Source: Synechococcales cyanobacterium bin59.metabat.ball.084 (GTDB lineage Bacteria; Cyanobacteriota; Cyanobacteriia; Cyanobacteriales; Chamaesiphonaceae). Taken from it: a stretch of DNA of 64,000 nt. Positions 33,328-42,315 of the stretch are shown here, piece by piece. Below the pieces are notes generated by a model that worked only from the letters and a program-made list of their open reading frames with translations, did not search any database and was not told the origin of the DNA. The stretch is from the NCBI GenBank assembly GCA_013297675.1, contig JAAFHZ010000003.1, positions 33,790 to 97,789 on the forward strand. Direction: 5' to 3'. The translations under genes were made by a program, and so were the position numbers. How positions within the stretch are numbered: position 1 is the stretch's first letter; every line of letters begins with the position of its first letter.

Positions 33328-34788
33328 ATGAAATCTTACCTGATACAGCTCATTACTTGTCTGTCTATAACCTTACTGTATGGCTGTGGCAACAAAACAT
33401 CTGCTCAAGATGAGATAATTCCAGCTACCCCAAATTCGGTTGTGGCGTTAGGTCGAATCCAACCCTATGGTGAAGTTATTAAACTATCAGTGGCTAACGC
33501 CCAGGATAGCCGCGTTGATCGTATCTTGGTAAAAGAAGGTGATCGTGTTGAAAGTAATCAGGTTATTGCGGTGCTGCAGGGAATCGAGCGCAAGCAAGCC
33601 GATTTGCGTGACGCGCTTACCGATGTGAAATTACGGCAGATTGAATTGGCCAGAGTGGCTCGCATTGATGTTAAAAAATCGCAAATTGTGGCACAAAATG
33701 CGGTTATTACTAGACTTCAAGCCCAATTAACCAATACCAAAAAGCAACGAGAGGCCGCAATAGTTAGTGCAACGGCTCGACTGCGTAATGCTGAAACAGA
33801 TTATCAGCAACGGGATAAATTATATAAAACTAATGTAGGCTTACTCAGTGTGCGAGCCAAATTATCTAATGCCGCATCTGAGCTTAAACGTCGCCAGCAG
33901 TTTGAGCAAACTGGTGGCGCGATTTTAGGTGCTAAGGCAAAATTAGTCAATGCTCAAGATGAATATCGGCGTAGTCAAATGCTCTACCGCTCTGGAGGAA
34001 TTAGTAGATCGCAACTGGATAAAGCCCTAGAATCCTTAACCTCTGCTCAAGCTGCTGCCCAAGAAAAGCAAATCGATACCCAAACCCAATTAAATAAAGC
34101 TGCTGAAGAATTAGCCTCAGCACAAGCAGCAGTCCGCGAAAAAGAAATTGAAACTAAAATTCAACTAGATAAAACCAAAGCTGATTTGCTGGCGGCTCAG
34201 CAAACACTCCAAGAAAGACAAGCCGAACTAGTCCAAACTATTCAGACTACAACGGCTGAAATTCAGCAAGAGCAAGCAAAACTAACAGAATTGCAAGAAG
34301 TACGCCCCTCCGATGTCAGTCTGGCTCAAACCCAACTGGAAAAAGCCCAGATTGCAGTGACCCAAAAGCAAGCTGCTGTGAGAGATTCAGAAGTACGGGT
34401 GCCCATTGCTGGCCAAATTCTCAAAATTAATACTCGCATTGGTGAGCAGGTTAACACTGCCCAGGGGATTGTAGAACTAGCCCAAACAGATCAAATGTAT
34501 GCATTAGTTGAGGTTCCAGAAATTGACATCAGCAAAATCCAAATAGGCCAATCAGCTACTATTACTAGCGAATACAATAGTTTCACCGGTAAGCTTGCTG
34601 GCGTGGTAGAACAAGTTGGCTTACAAGTGGGGCGCAAGCAATCACAAGAAGTTACTGGCATAAATCCGGCCTCAGATAAAGAAGCCCGCATTGTAGCTGT
34701 AAAAGTTCGAATCACGCCAGCCGACAGCGCTAAAGTAGCCAAGTTAACTAACATTCAAGTACGAGTATCTATCCCTATAAAATCATGA
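33328..34788 (+). CDS. devB-like: DevB/HlyD-like ABC exporter membrane fusion protein (lipoprotein)
   Basis: This 486-residue periplasmic adaptor links an inner-membrane ABC exporter to an outer-membrane channel. It begins with a lipoprotein signal (hydrophobic ITCLSITLLYGC, lipobox Cys near residue 20). A biotinyl-lipoyl-like half motif follows (VDRILVKEGDRVESNQVIAVL), then a very long coiled coil rich in Ala, Gln, Lys and Glu (about residues 95-345), and the returning half with VRVPIAGQILKINTRIGEQV. This is the DevB family layout known from heterocyst glycolipid export. The next gene overlaps it by 4 bp. Because it diverges from the lipopeptide operon, export of the lipopeptide is a reasonable but unproven role. 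Confidence 0.88.
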   Translation: MKSYLIQLITCLSITLLYGCGNKTSAQDEIIPATPNSVVALGRIQPYGEVIKLSVANAQDSRVDRILVKEGDRVESNQVIAVLQGIERKQADLRDALTDVKLRQIELARVARIDVKKSQIVAQNAVITRLQAQLTNTKKQREAAIVSATARLRNAETDYQQRDKLYKTNVGLLSVRAKLSNAASELKRRQQFEQTGGAILGAKAKLVNAQDEYRRSQMLYRSGGISRSQLDKALESLTSAQAAAQEKQIDTQTQLNKAAEELASAQAAVREKEIETKIQLDKTKADLLAAQQTLQERQAELVQTIQTTTAEIQQEQAKLTELQEVRPSDVSLAQTQLEKAQIAVTQKQAAVRDSEVRVPIAGQILKINTRIGEQVNTAQGIVELAQTDQMYALVEVPEIDISKIQIGQSATITSEYNSFTGKLAGVVEQVGLQVGRKQSQEVTGINPASDKEARIVAVKVRITPADSAKVAKLTNIQVRVSIPIKS

Positions 34789-35957
34789 AAAAATTAAATA
34801 AACTATGGCATCAGGTAGAAAGACCATTGGCTTGGGCACAGCTTTCCCATCAAAAAACTCGGATGTCGGTGGCAATGGGAGGCATTGCTTTTGCTAACGT
34901 GTTGATTTTTATGCAGTTAGGGTTTGTCAATCTTTTTGCTGGCGGTGCAACTGTCTTACCCGAACACTTACAAGGAGACTTGTTTGTCATGAACCCTGAG
35001 TCTAAATATATTAGTGCTAATACATTTGATCGATCTCGCCTCTATCAAGCAGCGGCTTTTGCCGGGGTAATATCTGCAGAGCCATTATATGTTGGTGTTG
35101 CTAGTTGGGCTTATAACAAGGAGCAGGTTTCATACAATACTCGTATTTTTGCCTATAACCCGAAAATTCAGGTGTTTGATTTACCCGAAATTAATCGCCA
35201 ACAGTTAAAACTGGCCGAACCATTTACTTTTTTGTTCGATCGATTAGCAAAACCAGAGTTGGGACCAATCCCAGAAGTTTTCAAGACTAATCCCAAAGTA
35301 CCAGCTTTTTTAAACAACCGTAACGTGGTTGTTAGTGGCTTGTTTAGCTTAGGGTCTTCTTTTTTTCTTGGTGATGGAAATGTGATAACTAGTGATTCTA
35401 CCTATGCCGAAATTTTTGGGGTTTCATCTTTAGATAATGTAGCTTTAGGCATTATTCGTGTTCACCCCGGTACTAATATAATGGCAATAAAAAAGGGTAT
35501 CGAAAAGTATGTGCCTGGATTAGAAGCCCTTACTTATCAGGAACTCAAAGAAAAAGAACTCAGATATCAAGATGAAAATCCTACCAGCGTAATTTTCGGT
35601 TTTGGTGCAGCGATGGGTTTTGTCGTAGGGGTAGCAATTGTCTACCAAGTGTTATACAGCGATGTCAGTGACCATTTAGCAGAATATGCAACACTTAAGG
35701 CCATTGGTTTTTCAGGACGAACACTGTTGCTCGTTATCATCCAAGAAGCTGCCTTACTAGCGGTACTCGGTTATATTCCTGGCTTTGTGGCATCTTTAGG
35801 TATGTATCAACTTCTCACTGTGCTAACTCGCCTAGAACTACTAATGCAGTGGGATTTAGCACTAACAGTCTTCGGTTTAACCCTAGCAATGTGCTTGATC
35901 TCGGCGGCGATCGCCTCCAAAAAACTTCACTCAGCCGATCCAGCTGATGTATTTTAA
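34785..35957 (+). CDS. devC-like: DevC-like ABC exporter permease
   Basis: This 390-residue inner-membrane permease has the DevC/MacB-type topology. One N-terminal membrane segment (about residues 27-50, MGGIAFANVLIFMQLGF) precedes a large periplasmic domain. Three C-terminal membrane segments follow (about 265-290, 315-345, 355-380), ending in SADPADVF. It overlaps the adaptor gene by 4 bp (ATGA) and lies 8 bp before the ATPase gene, so the three are translationally linked. Confidence 0.88.
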   Translation: MKKLNKLWHQVERPLAWAQLSHQKTRMSVAMGGIAFANVLIFMQLGFVNLFAGGATVLPEHLQGDLFVMNPESKYISANTFDRSRLYQAAAFAGVISAEPLYVGVASWAYNKEQVSYNTRIFAYNPKIQVFDLPEINRQQLKLAEPFTFLFDRLAKPELGPIPEVFKTNPKVPAFLNNRNVVVSGLFSLGSSFFLGDGNVITSDSTYAEIFGVSSLDNVALGIIRVHPGTNIMAIKKGIEKYVPGLEALTYQELKEKELRYQDENPTSVIFGFGAAMGFVVGVAIVYQVLYSDVSDHLAEYATLKAIGFSGRTLLLVIIQEAALLAVLGYIPGFVASLGMYQLLTVLTRLELLMQWDLALTVFGLTLAMCLISAAIASKKLHSADPADVF

Positions 35958-35965
35958 GGTTCATT

Positions 35966-36643
35966 ATGTCAATATTACCTATTATTCAAGTTCAAAACCT
36001 CAATCATAGTTTTGGTGAAGGCAATTTAAAAAAACCAGTACTGATTGATATCAATCTAGATATTTATCCTGGTGAAATCATTATTCTCACTGGGCCTTCG
36101 GGCAGCGGCAAAACAACGCTTTTAACCTTAATTGGAGCTTTGCGCTCTATGCAAGAAGGTAGCTTAAAGATTCTTGAGCAAGAATTGTATGGTGCTAGTG
36201 CAAAGCAATTAGTAAAAATTCGTAGCCGCATTGGATTTATCTTTCAGGCTCACAACTTACTTAAAAGTTTGACAGCTTGGGAAAATGTGACAATGCCTCT
36301 TAAACTTCAACCTCACATCAAAAATCGTCAAGCCCTAGCCGTAGAGATCTTAACCTTGGTCGGCTTGGCAGATCGCACCCACTATTATCCTGATAGCTTA
36401 TCTGGCGGCCAAAAACAACGGGTAGCGATCGCGCGTGCTCTAGTCAGCAAACCTCAACTTATTTTAGCCGATGAGCCTACTGCTGCTTTAGATAGTAAAT
36501 CAGGAAGAGAAGTGGTAAATTTAATGCAAACTTTGGCACAAGAAAAAAAATGTACCATTTTAATGGTGACTCATGATAATCGAGTTTTAGATGTAGCTGA
36601 CCGAATTATTAAAATGGAAGATGGCTGTCTAATACCTAAATGA
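35966..36643 (+). CDS. devA-like: DevA-like ABC transporter ATP-binding protein
   Basis: This is the 225-residue ATPase of the exporter. Walker A is GPSGSGKTTLL near residue 40, the signature is LSGGQKQRVAIARAL near 146, Walker B is LILADEPTAALD near 168, and the switch His is in MVTHD near 200. It belongs to the MacB/LolD/DevA group, which energises tripartite export. It is third in the devBCA-like operon, and a sensor kinase gene starts 10 bp downstream. Confidence 0.92.
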   Translation: MSILPIIQVQNLNHSFGEGNLKKPVLIDINLDIYPGEIIILTGPSGSGKTTLLTLIGALRSMQEGSLKILEQELYGASAKQLVKIRSRIGFIFQAHNLLKSLTAWENVTMPLKLQPHIKNRQALAVEILTLVGLADRTHYYPDSLSGGQKQRVAIARALVSKPQLILADEPTAALDSKSGREVVNLMQTLAQEKKCTILMVTHDNRVLDVADRIIKMEDGCLIPK

Positions 36644-36653
36644 GACTCTCAAA

Positions 36654-37814
36654 ATGCATTTTTTCGATCCCACTGTTCACTCAATGAACAAAGTACTCCA
36701 GCGTATAGAATTAACACTTTTAGGAGTTACAATCTTTCTCAAATTTATCAATGACTACGATCTAGAGTTTAGTAATAGCAATTTGCATTTTGCCATTTTC
36801 TGTGGTCTAGTCGTCTTTTTCAGTATTTGCATTCCTTTAGGAAAGTCAATTTGGTCTCGGCAGATTTATGCTGGCATTAACATGGCCGTCATTATTTTGG
36901 CTAGTGTCACAGGCAATGGCTCAGAAATTTTGCTGTATTGGACGATTATAAAAATTTCTTTCTTTTTAGATTTGAGTAAAGTCTTATTTACTATTTTATT
37001 TAGTAGTATTGCTCATGCTGCTGGCATAGTTTTAAACTATAAACACATAATGATTTCGGCATCCCAAAAAGGTATCACCTTGCCCGTTACACCACATCTC
37101 CTCGTAGCGGAGCAAGTCAGCTACTATATCGGGGCAACCATATTTTGTATTTTACTAAGTAACTTAGTACTGTCAGAGCAGCGAAGTCGCATTACAACAT
37201 CTTTGCTAACGGAAGAAGTCAAACAATTAGCAGCAAATCTAGAGCGTCAACGCATTGCACGAGAAATTCACGATTCTTTGGGGCATAGCCTCACAGCGTT
37301 AGATATTCAGCTTGAACTCGCTCAAAAACTCCAAAAGCGCGATTCTTTACAAATGGTAGAAGCAATTAATCAAGCTAAAAGTTTGACTAGCCAATGCCTA
37401 CAAGATGTCCGTTGGGCGGTACAAAACTTGCGCAGCGAGCCGTTCGATCTCAAGCAATCCTTAGAAACTTTAATTGCTCAGTTTCGCCCTGCTTTTAATA
37501 TTCAGGCACAAATAGATTTGCCTAATTTACCTCTTCAGCCTAGCCATCAACTGTACTGTATTTTACAGGAAGGATTTACAAATATTCAAAAACATGCACT
37601 TTCAACCGAAGTCTGGTTGCGCAGTGGTTATGATGAACATAATTTATGGATCAACTTACAAGATAATGGTCGTGGTTTCGAGCCAACAGTTATTGCTAAA
37701 GGTTTTGGGCTACGGAACATGGCAGAACGTGCTCAGTTAATGGGTGGATACATCCAAGTAGAGAGTAGTCCTGAGCACGGCACTAATATTGCCATCTCAC
37801 TTCCACTTATTTAA
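36654..37814 (+). CDS. Membrane sensor histidine kinase, NarL/DegS type
   Basis: This 386-residue kinase has about five or six N-terminal membrane segments (residues 20-185). A HisKA_3 dimerisation helix follows, with phospho-acceptor His in REIHDSLGHSL near residue 205. The C-terminal HATPase domain has an N-box (QEGFTNIQKHA) and G-boxes (DNGRGF, GFGLRNMAERA). The lack of a large extracellular loop suggests it senses within the membrane, as kinases beside ABC exporters often do. It follows the ATPase gene by 10 bp and is probably in the exporter operon. Its likely partner is the convergent response regulator downstream. A start at 36684 (MNKVLQ) is also possible. Confidence 0.88.
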   Translation: MHFFDPTVHSMNKVLQRIELTLLGVTIFLKFINDYDLEFSNSNLHFAIFCGLVVFFSICIPLGKSIWSRQIYAGINMAVIILASVTGNGSEILLYWTIIKISFFLDLSKVLFTILFSSIAHAAGIVLNYKHIMISASQKGITLPVTPHLLVAEQVSYYIGATIFCILLSNLVLSEQRSRITTSLLTEEVKQLAANLERQRIAREIHDSLGHSLTALDIQLELAQKLQKRDSLQMVEAINQAKSLTSQCLQDVRWAVQNLRSEPFDLKQSLETLIAQFRPAFNIQAQIDLPNLPLQPSHQLYCILQEGFTNIQKHALSTEVWLRSGYDEHNLWINLQDNGRGFEPTVIAKGFGLRNMAERAQLMGGYIQVESSPEHGTNIAISLPLI

Positions 37815-37942
37815 AAATAAGTAATCTGACCCACTGGCAATTACCCCGTCAGGCTGCATGGAGAGCTTTTATTAATTCTCCTCTCTTGAAAGGGTGGGGC
37901 AGTGGCTGTTTTCTTTCGTTGCAAATTTGTCCGAACTATTAA

Positions 37943-38587
37943 TTAAGAATCTGGCAAATGTTCTTTACTCCAAAGTGCTGCTTGGGTACGATCGCGTAGT
38001 TGCAACTTACTTAAAACTTGAGTGACGTGATTTTTCACAGTTCCTTCAGTCAAATTTAAACAGCTAGCAATTTCACGATTACTAAATCCCTGTCCAATTA
38101 ACAATAAGATACCTCGTTCTCGTTGGCTTAACTCAGCGAGTTTATCAGATTGATTATTGTTTGCGATCAAAGGATTAACTTGAGCGAAAACTTTAGGCGC
38201 AATGGTTGGGCCAAGCTGACTGTAACCTTGTTGCAGTGACCGAATTGCATTTGCCAACTGCTCGGAGGGAGTGCTTTTTAGCAAATACCCCAACGCACCG
38301 GCCTGTAATGATTGCCAAATATATTCATCTTCATCAAAGGTTGTCAACACCAAAACCCTGATCCAGGGATAGTGCTGATGAATATGCCGAGTAGCTTCTA
38401 CTCCGTTACAAATGGGCATCCGTACATCCATCAAAATTACATTGGGTTGCAATTGCCCAGCTAAAGTCATGGCTTCTTGACCATTACTAGCTTGACCAAT
38501 CACCTGTAAATCGTCTTCTAGGTTAAGTAGTGTAGCTAATCCTTGACGAAACAAGTCCTGATCGTCAACTACTAAAAGATTAATCAT
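37943..38587 (-). CDS. NarL/LuxR-family response regulator
   Basis: This 214-residue two-component regulator has a receiver domain (MINLLVVDDQDLFRQG; phospho-Asp in VILMDVRMP near residue 54; Lys in LLKSTP) and a C-terminal LuxR-type helix-turn-helix (LSQRERGILLLIGQG...NREIASCLNLTEGTVKNHV). I chose the start at 38587. The 28 residues in frame upstream are Cys-rich and not part of the family. It faces the kinase gene tail to tail across about 130 bp, so it is made from its own promoter. It may act on the palindromes at 33235-33265. Confidence 0.9.
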   Translation of the reverse strand: MINLLVVDDQDLFRQGLATLLNLEDDLQVIGQASNGQEAMTLAGQLQPNVILMDVRMPICNGVEATRHIHQHYPWIRVLVLTTFDEDEYIWQSLQAGALGYLLKSTPSEQLANAIRSLQQGYSQLGPTIAPKVFAQVNPLIANNNQSDKLAELSQRERGILLLIGQGFSNREIASCLNLTEGTVKNHVTQVLSKLQLRDRTQAALWSKEHLPDS

Positions 38588-38930
38588 ATAAATATTACTA
38601 ATTTGGCAATGGTTACAGCTATCGCGGAGCTTAGAGCCGCATAGAAAACAGTATTTAGCTCTCACTTCCATCCAGAGAGGATCTGGAGGTGTTCCAGGAG
38701 TCCCACAGGGCGCACAGAATTTGAGTTTAGAAACAGCCAGAAGGGGTGAGAGTTCCGAGAAATTTGGGTGCCAAATGGTTGAGATTCTTTTTAAGCACCT
38801 CGATCATAATTTTACCGCAGATTTTCAATTACAGATAATTGACCTTATCTGTAATTGGATAATTCTCAGACGAAGTATTGATTTACGGTAAGATAAACAC
38901 AGCCAAATCGATGCCTAACCGGGATGACCA

Positions 38931-39482
38931 ATGGCAAAAAGTAAATCTGACCCAGCCCCAAAATCTCCCAGTGGTCGGTCTATTCCACTCAAATGCAAAA
39001 AATGTGCCGCGCTGTCGGCAGCTCAGGCACAAGAATTACATGGTGTGGAGGGCGATGGCTGCTGGAATCCCAAAGTTTGCCACAGCCGCCGATCCTATGC
39101 CCGTCATCACGATCGGATCAAGCAGCAGCGCAACCGGCAGCGTCAAGAAACTGTCCTAGAACTGCCCCCCGATGATACTGCGGCGTTTCAGGATTTGCAG
39201 TACGCGGTTTTGGTGGTGTACCGCGAGGCTGGAACAGAGTCGATCGTTCATGCTATTTCTGCCCAGGTCTGGCAGGGACAAAAACGAATTGCGATCGTCC
39301 AGCCAATTCACTGTGTGGGGTTGATGCCCAGCCAAATCCATCAGTATGTGAAAAAGCTGCTCGCATTACTGGAATCAAACTTTGAGATTCGCAAGTTTGC
39401 AGCTTTAGAACGGCTAGATCCTTACCTCTGCCCGATTAGACCCTGCCTTCATCATTTGGAGGTCGATTGTGCCGCAGTTTGA
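38931..39482 (+). CDS. Conserved cyanobacterial hypothetical protein with Cys cluster
   Basis: I do not recognise a function for this 183-residue protein. Its N-terminus is basic. Residues 22-52 carry a Cys/His-rich segment (CKKCAALSA... GCWNPKVCHSRRSYARHHDR) that could bind zinc. A compact alpha/beta part follows, ending in a stretch with Cys. The next gene overlaps its end by 14 bp, so the two are a translationally coupled pair. The start has an in-frame ATG (MAKSKSDPAPKS). Confidence 0.65.
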   Translation: MAKSKSDPAPKSPSGRSIPLKCKKCAALSAAQAQELHGVEGDGCWNPKVCHSRRSYARHHDRIKQQRNRQRQETVLELPPDDTAAFQDLQYAVLVVYREAGTESIVHAISAQVWQGQKRIAIVQPIHCVGLMPSQIHQYVKKLLALLESNFEIRKFAALERLDPYLCPIRPCLHHLEVDCAAV

Positions 39483-40167
39483 ATGGATCGACCTCCCCGT
39501 ATGGGATGTAATTAAAGTGGCCGCTGCCGACCCCGAAGGTGCCAATCTGACAATTTTGTGGCAGGAGGTAGACGCGGCGATTCTGAATCTGGATTGCCTT
39601 GGTGGGTTACAGGTGGCCGGGGAAGCGATTTCTAAAATTACCGATGTGTTTGAATTACGCTCGCAATTAGCTTTTGAGTCGATTCAAGCGATCGGGAGTG
39701 ATGATGGCCCAGTTATGTCTGAGGATGCCTTCGATCGGTATGTGCGACAGACAATGCAAATTGACTTTGACATCTACATAGAGCCACTGGCCAGCTTGCA
39801 GCGCAAGGAGTATCAATTTCAAGAAGATAAAGGTGAGATGCAGCCACAGGTAGCTGAGGTCGATCGCGAAGCGTCGGCTTTGCCGAATCGGCAGGTATTA
39901 CTTGAAGCAATTTTATCCGAGCCAATCGACCCGAAAACGGCCTATCGAGAGGCCATCGCCCTGGCTCACGACGAAGATGTATCCAGTTGGGGTGCCACCA
40001 TTTCAGCCCGGTTAGACGAGTGGAATCGTCCTGTGTCGTTGATAGATTTACAGAGTTCGATCGAGATGCCGCTGGTGCAAGTTTGGCTGGCTTTGTTGCT
40101 AAATGGCATACCACTGGAACAACGCGGCGAGTTTTACCAGACAGAGCAGATTTGGATCTTGCGCTGA
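39469..40167 (+). CDS. Hypothetical protein coupled to the preceding gene
   Basis: This 232-residue acidic protein has no domain I recognise. It begins MPQFEWIDLP and is rich in Asp and Glu. Its C-terminal part (LIDLQSSIEMPLVQVWLALLLNG) could be a small helical domain. It overlaps the upstream gene by 14 bp, which implies a joint function. The neighbourhood downstream is mobile and defence DNA. Confidence 0.6.
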   Translation: MPQFEWIDLPVWDVIKVAAADPEGANLTILWQEVDAAILNLDCLGGLQVAGEAISKITDVFELRSQLAFESIQAIGSDDGPVMSEDAFDRYVRQTMQIDFDIYIEPLASLQRKEYQFQEDKGEMQPQVAEVDREASALPNRQVLLEAILSEPIDPKTAYREAIALAHDEDVSSWGATISARLDEWNRPVSLIDLQSSIEMPLVQVWLALLLNGIPLEQRGEFYQTEQIWILR

Positions 40168-40257
40168 TGCCAGACAAGCAGTTGTTATGAATTATAAAAT
40201 AGCTTAAAATTGTGAAAGAAAATTAATATTGTTAAGTTTTTTAGGTAAAGTCCGATC

Positions 40258-40542
40258 ATGACAAAAGCAATTTGGAACGGGGCTGTTTTAGCCGAAAGTA
40301 ACAGTACTATAATCGTGGAAAGAAATCACTACTTTCCGGCAGATTCTATTAATAAGGAGTACTTCCAGGAAAGTGATACTCATACCACATGTTCTTGGAA
40401 GGGTGTAGCTAGTTACTACAGCATCGAGGTTAATGGAAAAGTGAATAAAGATGCTGCTTGGTACTATCCAACTGCTAAGGAAAAAGCAAAAGAGATTGAG
40501 GGTTATGTGGCTTTTTGGCGTGGGGTAGAAGTGGAAGGATAA
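40258..40542 (+). CDS. DUF427 family protein
   Basis: This 94-residue single-domain protein matches the DUF427 pattern: AIWNGAVLAES near the start, YFPADSIN, a central TTCSWKGVASYY, and the closing AAWYYPTAKEKAKEI...VAFWRGVEV. The biochemical role of the family is not established to my knowledge. Length is normal. It stands alone, 90 bp after the preceding gene. Confidence 0.85.
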   Translation: MTKAIWNGAVLAESNSTIIVERNHYFPADSINKEYFQESDTHTTCSWKGVASYYSIEVNGKVNKDAAWYYPTAKEKAKEIEGYVAFWRGVEVEG

Positions 40543-40659
40543 ATCTATCTGTGGAAGATGGCGATTTCGCAGAACTTTAAGCCTTTTTGTTCAATGCCAA
40601 AATCTGTCTTCTCCAATTATGCTTAACCAGCTTATTTGGCCAATTTAAGAAGCTCCACT

Positions 40660-41667
40660 CTATAAAGTGGATACTTCAAATTCAGTCAAGACTTTGGCTT
40701 GTTCAAGAACTAGCTCAGTGGCGAGGGCCGACATATCTGGAGAATAGCCGTATTCTCGAAGAAGGCGTTTAACCGCTACCTTCATGCGCGATCGAACACT
40801 CTCTTTCAGGTTCCAATCGATCGAAGAGCCATCCATTCCAATCACATAATCATTTGCGGTTAAAAAATAATCTGCATATAAATTTAGATCGTGTTCCCAT
40901 CTTTTCTATGTATCCCATTTCAAGAAACCTAATGAGACATTTTCACCTCTAACTACTCTCATTCCAGATTCAAAAGTATATAAGTCACTTTTGAATGGAT
41001 AACCCATAAATACTTCTACAATATCCCCCAAATTCCCAATATTCCAACCTTCAGGTATATCGCCTAACTCCGATCGAACCATCGCCTCCCCAGAAGACTT
41101 ATAGGGTTTGCCGTCAGCGTTGGGAAACTCGAAATTTATAAACCAATGCTTGAAGATCGATCGGGCGATTTCTTCTAGGGTTTCGTTCTGTTTTCTGAGG
41201 TTTTCAATCTTTCGATCAAGGCTGTTAAGAAGTTTCGTAATTCCTATTCGCTCTTCCCTTTCTGGCATGAAAATAGAGATAGAAAGAAGATTCTCCAAGT
41301 TTAACTTAGGTTGTACAGCACCAGTAATGAAGGGATTGATATCTAGATTTTGAAAGTAGTAAGTAATAAATTCGTTCATTAACTCATCATTCCCTTTGAG
41401 AATATGAGCATGGTTATTCACCCAAAACTTGCCATTTACAGTGAATGCAATTGGTGTTTTCCTACTTTTAAGATTTTCTCCATCTTCAGAGATCAAAACA
41501 TATTGACCATCAAAAATATAATCATTTATGTGATCGACTATGCCGGAAGCTCCATAATATGGATACTGTCCTCGCATATTTTCTCTTTGCTGAGAATTTA
41601 ATGGGATTCTCTTTCTATTTTGAACGACGGCAATGTCAGCTAACTTGTTCTCTTTCCACTCACTCAT
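40660..41667 (-). pseudogene. hsdS-hsdR: Fused remnant: hsdS 5' part joined to hsdR 3' end, with internal stop
   Basis: Read leftwards, the first 253 codons are the N-terminal two thirds of a type I specificity subunit. They contain one target-recognition domain, the conserved helix ending EEIARSIFKHWFINFEFP, and the start of the second domain (VVRGENVSLGFLKWDT). A TAG stop at 40906-40908 interrupts the frame. Reading continues in the same frame through KRWEHDLNLYADYFL... to VIGMDGS, a normal HsdS motif. It then changes abruptly to DWNLKESVR...LLREYGYSPD, which resembles the extreme C-terminus of the HsdR restriction subunit. An in-frame deletion between hsdS and hsdR explains this. No functional restriction enzyme can be made from it. 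Confidence 0.75.
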
Positions 41668-41747
41668 AACTCAAACCCCACCTTCGCCAACTGCACCCTA
41701 ATCTCCAAATCCAAAGCCTCTGCCTCCCTCATCTCCAAACTCCGCAT
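41664..41747 (-). pseudogene. hsdM: Possible 3' remnant of hsdM
   Basis: A 27-codon reading (MRSLEMREAEALDLEIRVQL...) ends at TGA 41664-41666 and overlaps the hsdS start by 4 bp, as hsdM-hsdS junctions often do. The alpha-helical, acidic sequence resembles the extreme C-terminus of type I methyltransferases. The rest of hsdM is absent, because a RelE-type gene abuts directly upstream. The assignment rests on position and a short sequence. Confidence 0.4.
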
Positions 41748-41757
41748 TTTGAAACCA

Positions 41758-42039
41758 TCAATAAACCTCATCATGGGAACCTATATTAATCAATAAAATA
41801 AACATTTCTAATATCTCCTCATCTTCAGAAAGGCTGAAAATAATTCGACAATCATAAGCGACAGAACAAGACCAAAGTCCCGCCAACCTACCCCCAAGTC
41901 GATGAGATCTTAATGATGGGGTGAATGGATCGTCGGCTAGTAGAACTAGCACTTCAATAATTTGATCCTTTAATTGAGGGTTCTTTCTAACGATCTTCTT
42001 AAAAGCTCGTCTAAATCCATTACTCCAAACAATTTTCAT
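41758..42039 (-). CDS. relE-like: RelE/YafQ-type toxin
   Basis: This small basic protein of about 93 residues has the fold signature of RelE-family mRNA interferases: MKIVWSNGFRRAFKKIVRKNPQL, then SLRSHRLGGRLAGLWSCSVAYDCRIIF, with a C-terminal IGSHDEVY in which His and Tyr are typical of the family. Members cleave mRNA at the ribosome and are held inactive by the upstream antitoxin. The start is at one of three consecutive Met codons around 42039-42045, and the antitoxin frame overlaps it by about 20 bp. It sits where hsdM has been lost. Confidence 0.82.
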   Translation of the reverse strand: MKIVWSNGFRRAFKKIVRKNPQLKDQIIEVLVLLADDPFTPSLRSHRLGGRLAGLWSCSVAYDCRIIFSLSEDEEILEMFILLINIGSHDEVY

Positions 42040-42247
42040 CATCATCTTCCAGTAGATAAGCAATCAAATCTTGGGCGCTGCCCTTCTTTGCCGTTCCATC
42101 CCGAATCGCCCGCTGTAACTCTCGATACTTAGCCAAAATTTCCGCCTCTTGCTCCTCAATTCTTTGCTGGCGCATTAGATCGAATAATCGATCGCGGTCT
42201 TCAGTCGATAGACTGCCAATTGAATTTACTATGTCTTGAAAAGTCAT
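42020..42247 (-). CDS. Antitoxin partner of the RelE-like toxin
   Basis: This protein of about 75 residues (MTFQDIVNSIGSLSTEDRDRLF...) is helical, highly charged and ends acidic (LLEDDDENCLE), typical of the toxin-neutralising tail of small antitoxins. It precedes and overlaps the RelE-like gene. An upstream Met at 42268 would add seven residues. Confidence 0.75.
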   Translation of the reverse strand: MTFQDIVNSIGSLSTEDRDRLFDLMRQQRIEEQEAEILAKYRELQRAIRDGTAKKGSAQDLIAYLLEDDDENCLE

Positions 42248-42315
42248 CATCCTGGGAACCTGTATCAATTAACGTAGATCTTCAAACTTTTTGAAAACAA
42301 ACCAAGTCTCGATCG

